This document shows, piece after piece, positions 1 through 4,787 of a stretch of 5,809 nt of DNA. Each line of letters opens with the position of its first letter. Positions within the stretch are counted from its first letter, which is position 1. The notes under the pieces are model-generated. The model saw nothing but the letters and a program-made list of their open reading frames with translations. It was not told the origin of the DNA and made no database searches. Made by a program: the position numbers and the translations under genes. The stretch is from Bacteroidia bacterium (GTDB lineage: Bacteria > Bacteroidota > Bacteroidia > Cytophagales > Cyclobacteriaceae): positions 1-5,809 of the forward strand of contig JAAURZ010000181.1 in NCBI GenBank assembly GCA_012031955.1, written 5' to 3'.

Positions 1-123
1 CACCAGCAGAAACGCGCGCTTGTAGCCAAAATCTGTTTCGTTTCGCAGCAACAGCCAGTAGAGGAGGAGGAAAGCCGCCAGACCCAGGTTGGCTTCCACC
101 AGGTAATTAAGGTACGTGCTCAT
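1..123 (-). CDS. M56-family (BlaR1-like) membrane peptidase, N-terminal 41 codons only
   Basis: The first 41 codons of a minus-strand gene that runs off the left edge. The peptide begins MSTYLNYLVEANLGL and continues into a hydrophobic stretch (about residues 12-26, rich in L, A, F, W), then LLLRNETDFGYKR and the start of a second hydrophobic segment. A short N-terminus, first membrane helix, then an L-R-x-E-T-type loop is typical of M56/BlaR1 peptidases of Bacteroidota. Its ATG (123-121) overlaps the TGA of the BlaI gene (122-120) in an ATGA arrangement, which implies translational coupling. In known BlaR1/MecR1 systems the membrane zinc protease senses a ligand and leads to removal of the BlaI repressor; many Bacteroidota M56 proteins instead carry TonB-like or carboxypeptidase-like C-termini, and which applies here cannot be seen. 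The HExxH motif lies outside the window, so the call rests on the N-terminus and on the BlaI neighbour. Confidence 0.75.
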   Translation of the reverse strand, partial: MSTYLNYLVEANLGLAAFLLLYWLLLRNETDFGYKRAFLLV

Positions 124-482
124 GGTTTCTGATTTTTTACTTCTTCAAGTAGTCTTTCGATCTCTTTTGCGTCCAGTTTGTTTTCCTTCGCGAAGAACGA
201 CACCAGGTTTTGAAAAGAACCGTTGAAGTAGCCCTTCAACATGTTGTTCAGGTAAAACTTCGTGTACTTTTCTTTGGATACAACCGGGAAGTACTCGTGC
301 GTTTTGCCGTATGCTTTGTGATCTACAAACCCTTTGGTTTCAAGTATGCGCACGATGGTTGAAACCGTGTTGTACGCAGGCTTCGGGCTGGGTAACTCCT
401 CTACAATGTCCTTTACGAACGCCTTACCCATTTTCCAAAGAATTTGCATGATCTGATCCTCAGCCTTGGTCAGTTCTTTCAT
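120..482 (-). CDS. BlaI/MecI-family winged-helix transcriptional repressor
   Basis: A 120-residue protein of the usual family length. The N-terminal winged helix spans about residues 4-70: LTKAEDQIMQILW (helix 1), the helix leading to VKDIVEELP, recognition helix YNTVSTIVRILETKGFV (37-53), and the wing around YGKTHEYFPVV (58-68). The C-terminal half (about 70-118) is the helical dimerisation part. In Staphylococcus BlaI/MecI the repressor is cut at an Asn-Phe bond; the aligned stretch here reads LVSFFAKE (93-100), so that Asn is not conserved, as one might expect for a Bacteroidota member with its own protease. It lies first in an operon with an M56 peptidase (4-bp ATGA overlap), the classic sensor and repressor pair. 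The ligand could be a beta-lactam or another envelope signal; nothing here decides it. A dyad-rich candidate operator lies 22-56 bp upstream of the start. Confidence 0.93.
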   Translation of the reverse strand: MKELTKAEDQIMQILWKMGKAFVKDIVEELPSPKPAYNTVSTIVRILETKGFVDHKAYGKTHEYFPVVSKEKYTKFYLNNMLKGYFNGSFQNLVSFFAKENKLDAKEIERLLEEVKNQKP

Positions 483-504
483 GAGCGCAGTATTTTTTGT
501 GTGA

Positions 505-538
505 CTAACTATTTAGGTTTAAAACTAAAATATTAGTT
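505..538. promoter_or_regulatory. Two-dyad candidate BlaI operator
   Basis: Two similar dyads sit 20 bp apart centre to centre. Dyad 1 (505-516) reads CTAACTATTTAG, with 5 of 6 base pairs matching. Dyad 2 (523-538) reads AACTAAAATATTAGTT, with 7 of 8 pairs matching; its core CTAA-N4-TTAG repeats that of dyad 1. The two together also form one larger interrupted palindrome centred at 520.5 (ACTAA at 504-508 with TTAGT at 533-537, TTTAG with CTAAA inside). BlaI/MecI dimers bind short dyads with TAC/ACTA-type half-sites, often in tandem, and autoregulate. The position over the predicted -7 element and transcription start of the blaI gene suits repression. Assignment to BlaI is inference from location and symmetry. 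Confidence 0.6.
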
Positions 539-550
539 ATTAAAATGCAA
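520..550 (-). promoter_or_regulatory. Candidate promoter of the blaI-M56 operon
   Basis: On the minus strand, ATTG (551-548) is followed after 20 bases by TAGTTTTA (527-520), 7 of 8 matches to the Bacteroidota -7 consensus TAnnTTTG; the -33 element matches 3 of 4. Transcription would start near 513-516 and give a leader of roughly 30 nt. The element lies inside the two dyads. A second -7-like octamer, TATTTTAG (532-525), has poorer spacing. Confidence 0.35.
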
Positions 551-689
551 TAGGTAGTAATTTTTTTTTTGAACAGACCATTCTACCCAGCTGTGCCGAC
601 ATATTTAGTTTGCCTGAAACGGAAGAAGGAGACGCCTGTGCTGGAAGTGTTGGATTAAAGGACTAAATTTCTATTCAAATAGAACACTT

Positions 690-1187
690 ATGAGAAAACT
701 GAATGTACTGTTATTCGCCTTGTTGGCGGCCGCGATATGGGCATGCACAGGTTCGTCCGAAGGCCGCATCTACGTGGCCGACGACGCCAATGTACTCACC
801 GCGTCGCAGCGCGACTCCCTGGTTGCAGAGTTGAAAGACCTTGAGAGCCGTATCGGTTCGCAGATGGCCATCAAAGTGATTGATTCGCTCGGCGACGCAA
901 CTGTGGAGTCGTACGCGGCGAACCTGGCGGAGACATGGAAACTAGGCAGGGAAAGCTACAACGACGGTATCGTGATCGTTGTCTCGATCACCGACAAAAA
1001 AATCCGGATCGAAGTCGGCTCTGGCCTGGAACAAATCATTACCAACGGCGTCTGTACGCGGATAATAGGCGGAGAAATGGCGCCACTATTCCGGGAAGAA
1101 AAATATTTTGACGGACTGATGCTGGCCGTGCAGGAAATAAAAGGGCTTATCGCCGGGAATACGGGCCTTATCGGCAAGCCCGCCTGA
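690..1187 (+). CDS. Small TPM-domain lipoprotein
   Basis: A 165-residue exported protein with one TPM domain (the YgcG/Psb32 fold, PF04536 type). The N-terminus is a lipoprotein signal: MRK, a hydrophobic stretch, and a lipobox-like I-W-A-C with the lipidated Cys at 19 (Trp at -2 is unusual). The TPM domain covers about residues 28-155: VADDANVLTASQRDSL, then AETWKLGRESYNDGIVIVV (80-98), the family hallmark KKIRIEVGSGLEQIITN (103-119), and IIGGEMAPLFREEKYFDGL (125-143). Most bacterial relatives continue into a membrane helix and a Gly/Ser-rich tail; this one ends soon after the domain, so the lipid would be its only anchor. The Asp usual after 'LT' in the hallmark loop is replaced by Asn119. 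TPM proteins have been linked to envelope or photosystem maintenance and weak phosphatase activity; no specific function can be given here. The start follows an AT-rich leader without a Shine-Dalgarno sequence. Confidence 0.88.
   Translation: MRKLNVLLFALLAAAIWACTGSSEGRIYVADDANVLTASQRDSLVAELKDLESRIGSQMAIKVIDSLGDATVESYAANLAETWKLGRESYNDGIVIVVSITDKKIRIEVGSGLEQIITNGVCTRIIGGEMAPLFREEKYFDGLMLAVQEIKGLIAGNTGLIGKPA
1162..1182 (+). terminator. Weak hairpin at the end of the TPM gene
   Basis: CGGGC (1162-1166) pairs with GCCCG (1178-1182), just before the TGA of the TPM gene. The stem is only 5 bp and no T-run follows, so a terminator role is doubtful. The same stretch contains an imperfect direct repeat, GGGCTTATCG and GGGCCTTATCG, which may be all there is. 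Confidence 0.15.
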
Positions 1188-1346
1188 GTATCGGAATGTC
1201 GTTTGAATACAATTTCCCGGGTTCAGGTCTATCTGGTATTTCCAATCCACTATCGCACGCGCGTTACAGCATCCAGTCACCTAAGTGGTTACAAACCCAA
1301 CCCTCCGGATACACTGTCGTTAGTCCAGCAGATTAATGATCCGTTT

Positions 1347-1798
1347 ATGAAAAGACATTTGAGCTTTGCGGCCGGCCTGCTGACGTTGTGCATAGCCGCG
1401 GGCTGGACCATTCACCTGAGCGTGCGCAACGTTAGCGATTACCAGGGTCTCGACTGGGAGAACACCAAGCTTCGCGCGCTATATATAAGAAAGACGACAC
1501 CGCAATACTCAGGCGGGTGATCATGATTCGCTGGAAAGACAACGCGACACCGGTAGACGTACGCGCGGCGCGCGACTTATGGATTGGACTCTCACAGAAA
1601 GTGAATGGGTTCGATAACTTTTCATGGCTGGTGAATACCCATGCCGGCAACAGTTATTATCAGCATGTGGCCATTTTGGATTTTACTTCTGCTCAAGCCC
1701 GCGACGAATACGAACAGCACGAAGATCACATACGGTTGATGGAACTTGGCAACAACGTGGTGGAGGCTGTGAGCGAGGTTGACTATGTGGTAAAGTGA
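1347..1798 (+). pseudogene. Exported Dabb-domain protein, reading frame broken at a TA repeat
   Basis: Two overlapping frames together make one sensible protein. The first (ATG 1347 to TGA 1520) gives a signal peptide or N-terminal anchor, MKRHLSFAAGLLTLCIAAG, then a stretch ending LDWENTKLRALYI before running into unrelated residues. The second (ends TGA 1798) carries the Dabb (stress-responsive alpha/beta barrel, PF07876 type) domain: LRRVIMIRWKDNATPVDV, the helix DLWIGLSQKV, and the C-terminal part with YEQHEDHIRLMEL, where His is usual in this ferredoxin-like dimeric family. The LRRVIMIRW strand that normally opens the domain is encoded upstream of the only standard start in that frame (GTG 1517), and the frame has a TAG stop at 1433, so it cannot start earlier on its own. 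Removing one TA from TATATATA (1480-1487) joins the frames as RALYKKDDTAILRRV and gives 149 residues. It may be a true mutation, a phase-variable site or a sequence error. Substrate unknown. Confidence 0.7.
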
Positions 1799-1827
1799 CG
1801 TCGCACGCAAGCCTGCCGCGACGCCAC
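1795..1827. terminator. Hairpin between convergent genes, possible bidirectional terminator
   Basis: GTGACGTCGC (1795-1804) pairs with GCGACGCCAC (1818-1827), 9 of 10 bp, and the loop can add a small GCA/TGC stem (1807-1809 with 1814-1816). It overlaps the TGA of the Dabb gene and lies before the end of the convergent hydrolase gene. T-runs are short on both sides (TGATTTGTG on plus, TTTACC on minus), so it is a plausible but not classical intrinsic terminator. Confidence 0.5.
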
Positions 1828-1836
1828 TGATTTGTG

Positions 1837-2709
1837 TTATCGGATGAACCGGTCTACCTGCGCGTAAAACCATTCCGGGTCGTCGTAGAAAATGAAATGC
1901 TTGGCCGTGTCGGACAGCACCACTTCGGCTTTGGCGACCGACTGCACCTGCGCCTTGTAACCGGCCAGCGCGCTGTCGTGCGTTACCCCATAATTTTTGT
2001 AGGCGATCCAGGATCCGAGCAGCAGCACCGGCACATCGATCTTTGCAACTTCTGCGCGCAGATCTGTCGTGAACATCTCATACATCACCTGCGCAATAGT
2101 GGGGGCATGCGAGGCCGCGGCCATTTCAGTCACAATGGCGATGTTCTTTTCGTCGGCGATCATCGAAGGCAGATACATTTTCTGGTTGGCCCTGGTTTGG
2201 TCGGGCGAAAGGTCTTCCATACCCTTCTTCATGTTCGTGGCCATTTCGGTGGCCGATTCGGGAGTGATGCCAGGCATCTGCAACACAGGGAAATAAGGGA
2301 GTCCGTCAACGGCGACTACCGACTTAAACAGGGCTGGCTCCGAGGCTGCCGCCCACAACGCAAGGAAACCTCCCATGCTGTGGCCGACAATCACCGGCTT
2401 GTTCAGCTTCTTTTCACGCGCATAGTTGATAATATCGGCTTTCACCGATTCGAGGAAATTGTCGTGGAGGTTCGGTTCAACGCCACCGAAGCCCGCGAGC
2501 GTAAGCACGTGACATTCGTTGCCGGACGCGTAGCGCTTTATGGTTTCGTCCCACACCGACCCGGTGCAGTAGAGTCCATGTACAAAAATGACGGGCGATC
2601 CTTTACCGGATACCTTTGCCGTAAAATGAGGTTGTGCCTTCGCGGTAAGGCCAACCAGCAGGGTGCCTAACAACAGAAGGATAGCAGGAACAGAGATTAC
2701 TTTTTTCAT
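1837..2709 (-). CDS. Exported alpha/beta hydrolase
   Basis: 290 residues from ATG 2709. The frame is open to an earlier ATG at 2748, but the 13 extra residues would bury the signal peptide, so the MKKVISVPAILLLLG start is preferred. The signal peptide ends with LTAKA, predicted cleavage before Gln26, placing the enzyme in the periplasm or outside. The alpha/beta-hydrolase fold is clear: strand VIFVHGLYCTGSVW (40-53) with the HG oxyanion motif, the nucleophile elbow GHSMGG with Ser111, and a C-terminal KHFIFYDDPEWF with His271. The usual acid position after VPVLLLGSW (226-234) holds no Asp; Asp135 in VAVDGLPYF, after the strand that follows the nucleophile helix, may serve instead. A lid-like helical insert rich in Met, Glu and Ala lies at about 145-215. 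Substrate cannot be told; esterase or lipase-like action is a guess. It is divergent from the LytS/LytTR operon and convergent with the Dabb gene. Confidence 0.9.
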   Translation of the reverse strand: MKKVISVPAILLLLGTLLVGLTAKAQPHFTAKVSGKGSPVIFVHGLYCTGSVWDETIKRYASGNECHVLTLAGFGGVEPNLHDNFLESVKADIINYAREKKLNKPVIVGHSMGGFLALWAAASEPALFKSVVAVDGLPYFPVLQMPGITPESATEMATNMKKGMEDLSPDQTRANQKMYLPSMIADEKNIAIVTEMAAASHAPTIAQVMYEMFTTDLRAEVAKIDVPVLLLGSWIAYKNYGVTHDSALAGYKAQVQSVAKAEVVLSDTAKHFIFYDDPEWFYAQVDRFIR

Positions 2710-2741
2710 GGTTGTGTGTTTTTCGGTTTTTGATGACTTAC

Positions 2742-2810
2742 TGACCAAATCAACGGCGAATTCGCGAGCCGGTAAATTTTAATTGACCATCCTGCAAGCG
2801 GCGTTGACCA
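2742..2810. repeat. TGACCA repeats in 21-bp register, candidate LytTR-type regulator sites
   Basis: TGACCA occurs at 2742-2747, 2784-2789 and 2805-2810, with spacings of 42 and 21 bp; the last two are TTGACCA. An inverted copy, TGGTCA, is at 2899-2904. LytTR-domain regulators such as AgrA bind pairs of 9-bp direct repeats about 21-22 bp apart, usually just upstream of the promoter's upstream element. Here the 21-bp pair sits directly upstream of the candidate -33 element of the hydrolase, and the LytTR gene is in the adjacent operon. The hexamer itself does not match the textbook LytTR consensus well, so the link is inference from period and location. Confidence 0.4.
2746..2776 (-). promoter_or_regulatory. 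Candidate promoter of the hydrolase gene
   Basis: On the minus strand TTTA (2776-2773) is followed after 19 bases by TTGATTTG (2753-2746), 3 of 4 and 7 of 8 matches to the Bacteroidota -33/-7 pattern. Transcription would start near 2740, leaving a leader of about 30 nt before the ATG at 2709. A perfect 10-bp palindrome, GCGAATTCGC (2756-2765), fills the spacer. Confidence 0.35.
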
Positions 2811-2816
2811 ACGCCG
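2799..2816. repeat. Perfect 7-bp inverted repeat in the divergent control region
   Basis: CGGCGTT (2799-2805) and AACGCCG (2810-2816) flank the four bases GACC. The repeat overlaps the third TGACCA copy. No T-run follows on either strand, so an operator or a chance dyad is more likely than a terminator. Confidence 0.4.
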
Positions 2817-2910
2817 ACAGCAACACACCATCCGTATTTCGCCACAGCCAAAGTGTATTATCAGGCACCCATGCAGTTAGTCAATCTTTTTCGGCCGATG
2901 GTCAATCGGG

Positions 2911-2941
2911 TTGGGTCATGTTGTTCATTGCCCTTACTTTG
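2911..2941 (+). promoter_or_regulatory. Promoter of the kinase-regulator operon
   Basis: TTG (2911-2913, in GGTTGGG) is followed after 20 bases by TTACTTTG (2934-2941), 7 of 8 matches to TAnnTTTG. The phrase TTACTTTGCACCATG is of a kind common at Bacteroidota starts. Only four bases (CACC) separate the -7 element from the ATG at 2946, so the transcript would be leaderless or nearly so. Confidence 0.5.
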
Positions 2942-2945
2942 CACC

Positions 2946-3971
2946 ATGAGCAAAGGGGGATTTTTCTGGAGATACAAACTCCACCACGTTACTTTCTGGA
3001 CAGTCTACTTCATATTCTGGACCGCGATCTACAGAAGCTCGTATCCGTCTATATGGCCGCTCATAGTAGTTGTATCGCTGTACATGGTATTTCTGGCAAT
3101 CAGTTTTTATACGACGGCCTATTACCTCATACCCAGATTTCTTTACCCGCGCCGGTTTCTTGTTTTTTCACTCCTTACCGCTTCGCTTTTCATCGTTACG
3201 TCCGCCGGGCTGGCGGCATCGTTGTTCATGTACATGCGACCGTACATTCCAAAAGAAACGACAAATGCGTTTCAATTTATTGTCGCCGGTGCGTTCAGTT
3301 CGAATATCATTTTCACTGGCGCCATGTGCGCCGTAAAACTGATTGTCGACAGAATGCGTATGGACCAGGAAAGGAAACGCGTGGAGAAGCATCACCTGGA
3401 ATCGGAGTTGCAGTATCTGAAGGCCCAGGTGAACCCGCATTTCCTGTTCAATGCAATCAACAGCGTCTACTTTCTCATCAAACGCAACCCCGATCAGGCC
3501 GCGCAAACGCTCATCCGTTTATCGGACCTGCTCCGGTTCCAGTTGTACGATTGCTCGGGCGAGATGATCGACATACGCAAGGAGATCGAGTACCTCGAAA
3601 ATTTTGTGGCGTTGGAAGAAATTCGAAAAGGCCCGCGCGTAACCGTCGATTTCAAGGTAGGGGAGGACGTGCGCGGCTTCGGTATTGCGCCGTTCCTGAT
3701 GATACCTTTTTTGGAGAATGCGTTTAAATTTGTTTCCAGTTACAACGATCGTGAGAACCAGGTAAAAGTCTTTATTGCGCGGCATCAAAACAAAATGACA
3801 GCGGAGTTCTTCAACACATGCGAGTATGACCACAATGAGTCCGTCGGCGGAATCGGGTTGAAAAATGTGGCGCGCCGACTGGAGCTACTGTACCCGGACC
3901 GCCATGCGCTTGTAATCGAAAAAATGCCGGACGCGTATCGTGCCACCCTAACACTTCAATTGGATGAATGA
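2946..3971 (+). CDS. LytS-type membrane sensor histidine kinase
   Basis: 341 residues from ATG 2946. An in-frame ATG at 2853 would add 31 residues that look non-coding and would place the promoter inside the gene, so it is rejected. Four membrane helices fall at about 14-30, 36-62, 71-97 and 109-134, with no extracytoplasmic sensor domain. Next comes a linker helix rich in Arg, Lys and Glu (135-158), then the His_kinase (PF06580) motif LKAQVNPHFLFNAINS with phosphoacceptor His165, and RLSDLLRFQLY (191-201). The HATPase part has PFLMIPFLENAFKFV (249-263, N-box Asn258), an FNT turn (289-291) and the G-box GGIGLKNVARRL (301-312). It autophosphorylates on His165 and should pass phosphate to the LytTR regulator encoded next; the 8-bp overlap suggests coupled translation. 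The signal is unknown; with so little outside the membrane it may be a lipophilic compound, a membrane state or a partner protein. Confidence 0.94.
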   Translation: MSKGGFFWRYKLHHVTFWTVYFIFWTAIYRSSYPSIWPLIVVVSLYMVFLAISFYTTAYYLIPRFLYPRRFLVFSLLTASLFIVTSAGLAASLFMYMRPYIPKETTNAFQFIVAGAFSSNIIFTGAMCAVKLIVDRMRMDQERKRVEKHHLESELQYLKAQVNPHFLFNAINSVYFLIKRNPDQAAQTLIRLSDLLRFQLYDCSGEMIDIRKEIEYLENFVALEEIRKGPRVTVDFKVGEDVRGFGIAPFLMIPFLENAFKFVSSYNDRENQVKVFIARHQNKMTAEFFNTCEYDHNESVGGIGLKNVARRLELLYPDRHALVIEKMPDAYRATLTLQLDE

Positions 3972-4674
3972 ACTCATCAAAGCCATCATAGTCGAAGACG
4001 AGCCGCTGGCGCGCGAGGGTTTGCAGGCCTACTTGCGCGAGATTCAATTCATAGAGGTAGTGGCGCTTTGTGAAGATGCCCTGCAGGCCAATAAGGTGCT
4101 CGCCGAGACCAGGGTGGACCTTATGTTCCTCGACGTGCAAATGCCAAAGATATCCGGCATTGAATTTCTCAAATCCATCGCCCATCCGCCGATGGTGATC
4201 ATGACAACGGCATACCCGAACTTCGCACTGCAGGGTTACGAGCTGGACGTGATCGATTACCTCGTCAAGCCATTTCCCTTCGACCGCCTGCTAAAGGCGG
4301 TGAACAAGGCGCGCGACTTGCACCAACTCCGGCACCGTGCAACAGGCGACACCGTGCAGGGTGAAACCTACTTTTTTGTGAAGTGCGATTACAGGTACGA
4401 AAAAATTCAATTTAGTGAAGTGCTCTACGTGGAGGCAATGGAAAACTACGTGGTCATCTACACAAGCCAGCAAAAGTACGTGACCCTGCTACGCATGAAA
4501 AACATGGAGGAAATACTTCCGTCACAGGAGTTCATTCGAATTCACAAATCATACATTGCGTCCATCAAGTCGATATCGGCCATCGATGGCAATGAGCTGA
4601 TCGTCGCCGGAAAGCGGTTGCCGCTGAGTCGCGAAAAGAAAGCCGAGATACTCGACCGGCTGGTACGTAACTGA
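3964..4674 (+). CDS. LytTR-family response regulator
   Basis: 236 residues, the normal length for receiver plus LytTR proteins. The receiver domain (about 5-120) has the acidic pair Glu11-Asp12, phosphoacceptor Asp57 in LMFLDVQMPKISGIEFL, Thr82 in MTTAY and Lys102 in YLVKPF, so the phosphorylation site is complete. The LytTR DNA-binding domain (about 136-234) shows YFFVKCDYRYEKI, VLYVEAMENYVVIYT, the conserved FIRIHKSYIAS segment and LPLSREKK near the end. Its start overlaps the end of the kinase gene by 8 bp (ATGAATGA), giving a coupled two-gene operon. Phosphorylated LytTR proteins bind direct repeats about two helical turns apart; such repeats (TGACCA, 21 bp) lie upstream of this operon next to the divergent hydrolase. 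Target genes are inferred, not shown. No clear terminator follows. Confidence 0.95.
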   Translation: MNELIKAIIVEDEPLAREGLQAYLREIQFIEVVALCEDALQANKVLAETRVDLMFLDVQMPKISGIEFLKSIAHPPMVIMTTAYPNFALQGYELDVIDYLVKPFPFDRLLKAVNKARDLHQLRHRATGDTVQGETYFFVKCDYRYEKIQFSEVLYVEAMENYVVIYTSQQKYVTLLRMKNMEEILPSQEFIRIHKSYIASIKSISAIDGNELIVAGKRLPLSREKKAEILDRLVRN

Positions 4675-4722
4675 AAGTCGCATAGGCCCCCGGTGAATGA
4701 CGGATTTGACCCCCTATTCCGT

Positions 4723-4753
4723 TTTGAAAGAACTCTCATTATCAATACCTTAG
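4723..4753 (+). promoter_or_regulatory. Promoter of the Ku gene
   Basis: TTTG (4723-4726) is followed after exactly 19 bases by TACCTTAG (4746-4753), a full -33 match and 7 of 8 for the Bacteroidota -7 consensus TAnnTTTG. Transcription would start near 4758-4760, leaving a leader of about 30 nt. It suggests Ku is transcribed on its own rather than from the kinase operon. Confidence 0.5.
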
Positions 4754-4784
4754 TGGTTAATGTTTAATCTGTTAAAGTAACCAC
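4753..4784. repeat. GTGGTTA / TAACCAC inverted repeat over the Ku transcription start
   Basis: GTGGTTA (4753-4759) and TAACCAC (4778-4784) are perfect 7-bp complements around an 18-base AT-rich centre, ending three bases before the Ku ATG. The left arm touches the -7 element. It could be an operator for a dimeric regulator or a leader hairpin that hides the start codon region. No known regulator is identified. Confidence 0.45.
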
Positions 4785-4787
4785 GCT

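Noticed and set aside
561..570. Run of ten T upstream of the TPM gene
   Set aside because: No stem precedes it, so not a terminator; most likely an AT-rich tract in a divergent spacer, though its length could vary between strains.
1284..1291. AGTGGTTA shared with the left arm of the Ku inverted repeat
   Set aside because: An 8-base match is expected by chance in a window of this size, and no partner arm at similar spacing is present.
1203..1346. Upstream extension of the Dabb-gene frame to an ATG at 1203
   Set aside because: The added residues look non-coding, and the ATG at 1347 opens directly into a signal peptide.
1834..2670. Long plus-strand open frame of 278 codons opposite the hydrolase
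   Set aside because: It is antisense to a gene with clear signal peptide and catalytic motifs, is rich in His, Arg and Gly as expected of a shadow frame, and shows no recognisable domain.
2853..2945. Possible 31-residue N-terminal extension of the kinase
   Set aside because: The extension has no family resemblance and would contain the good -33/-7 promoter; the ATG at 2946 begins a typical N-terminus.
2783..3727. Plus-strand open frame of 314 codons overlapping the kinase
   Set aside because: It overlaps the kinase in another frame; its residues show no family motifs, whereas the kinase frame has all expected boxes.
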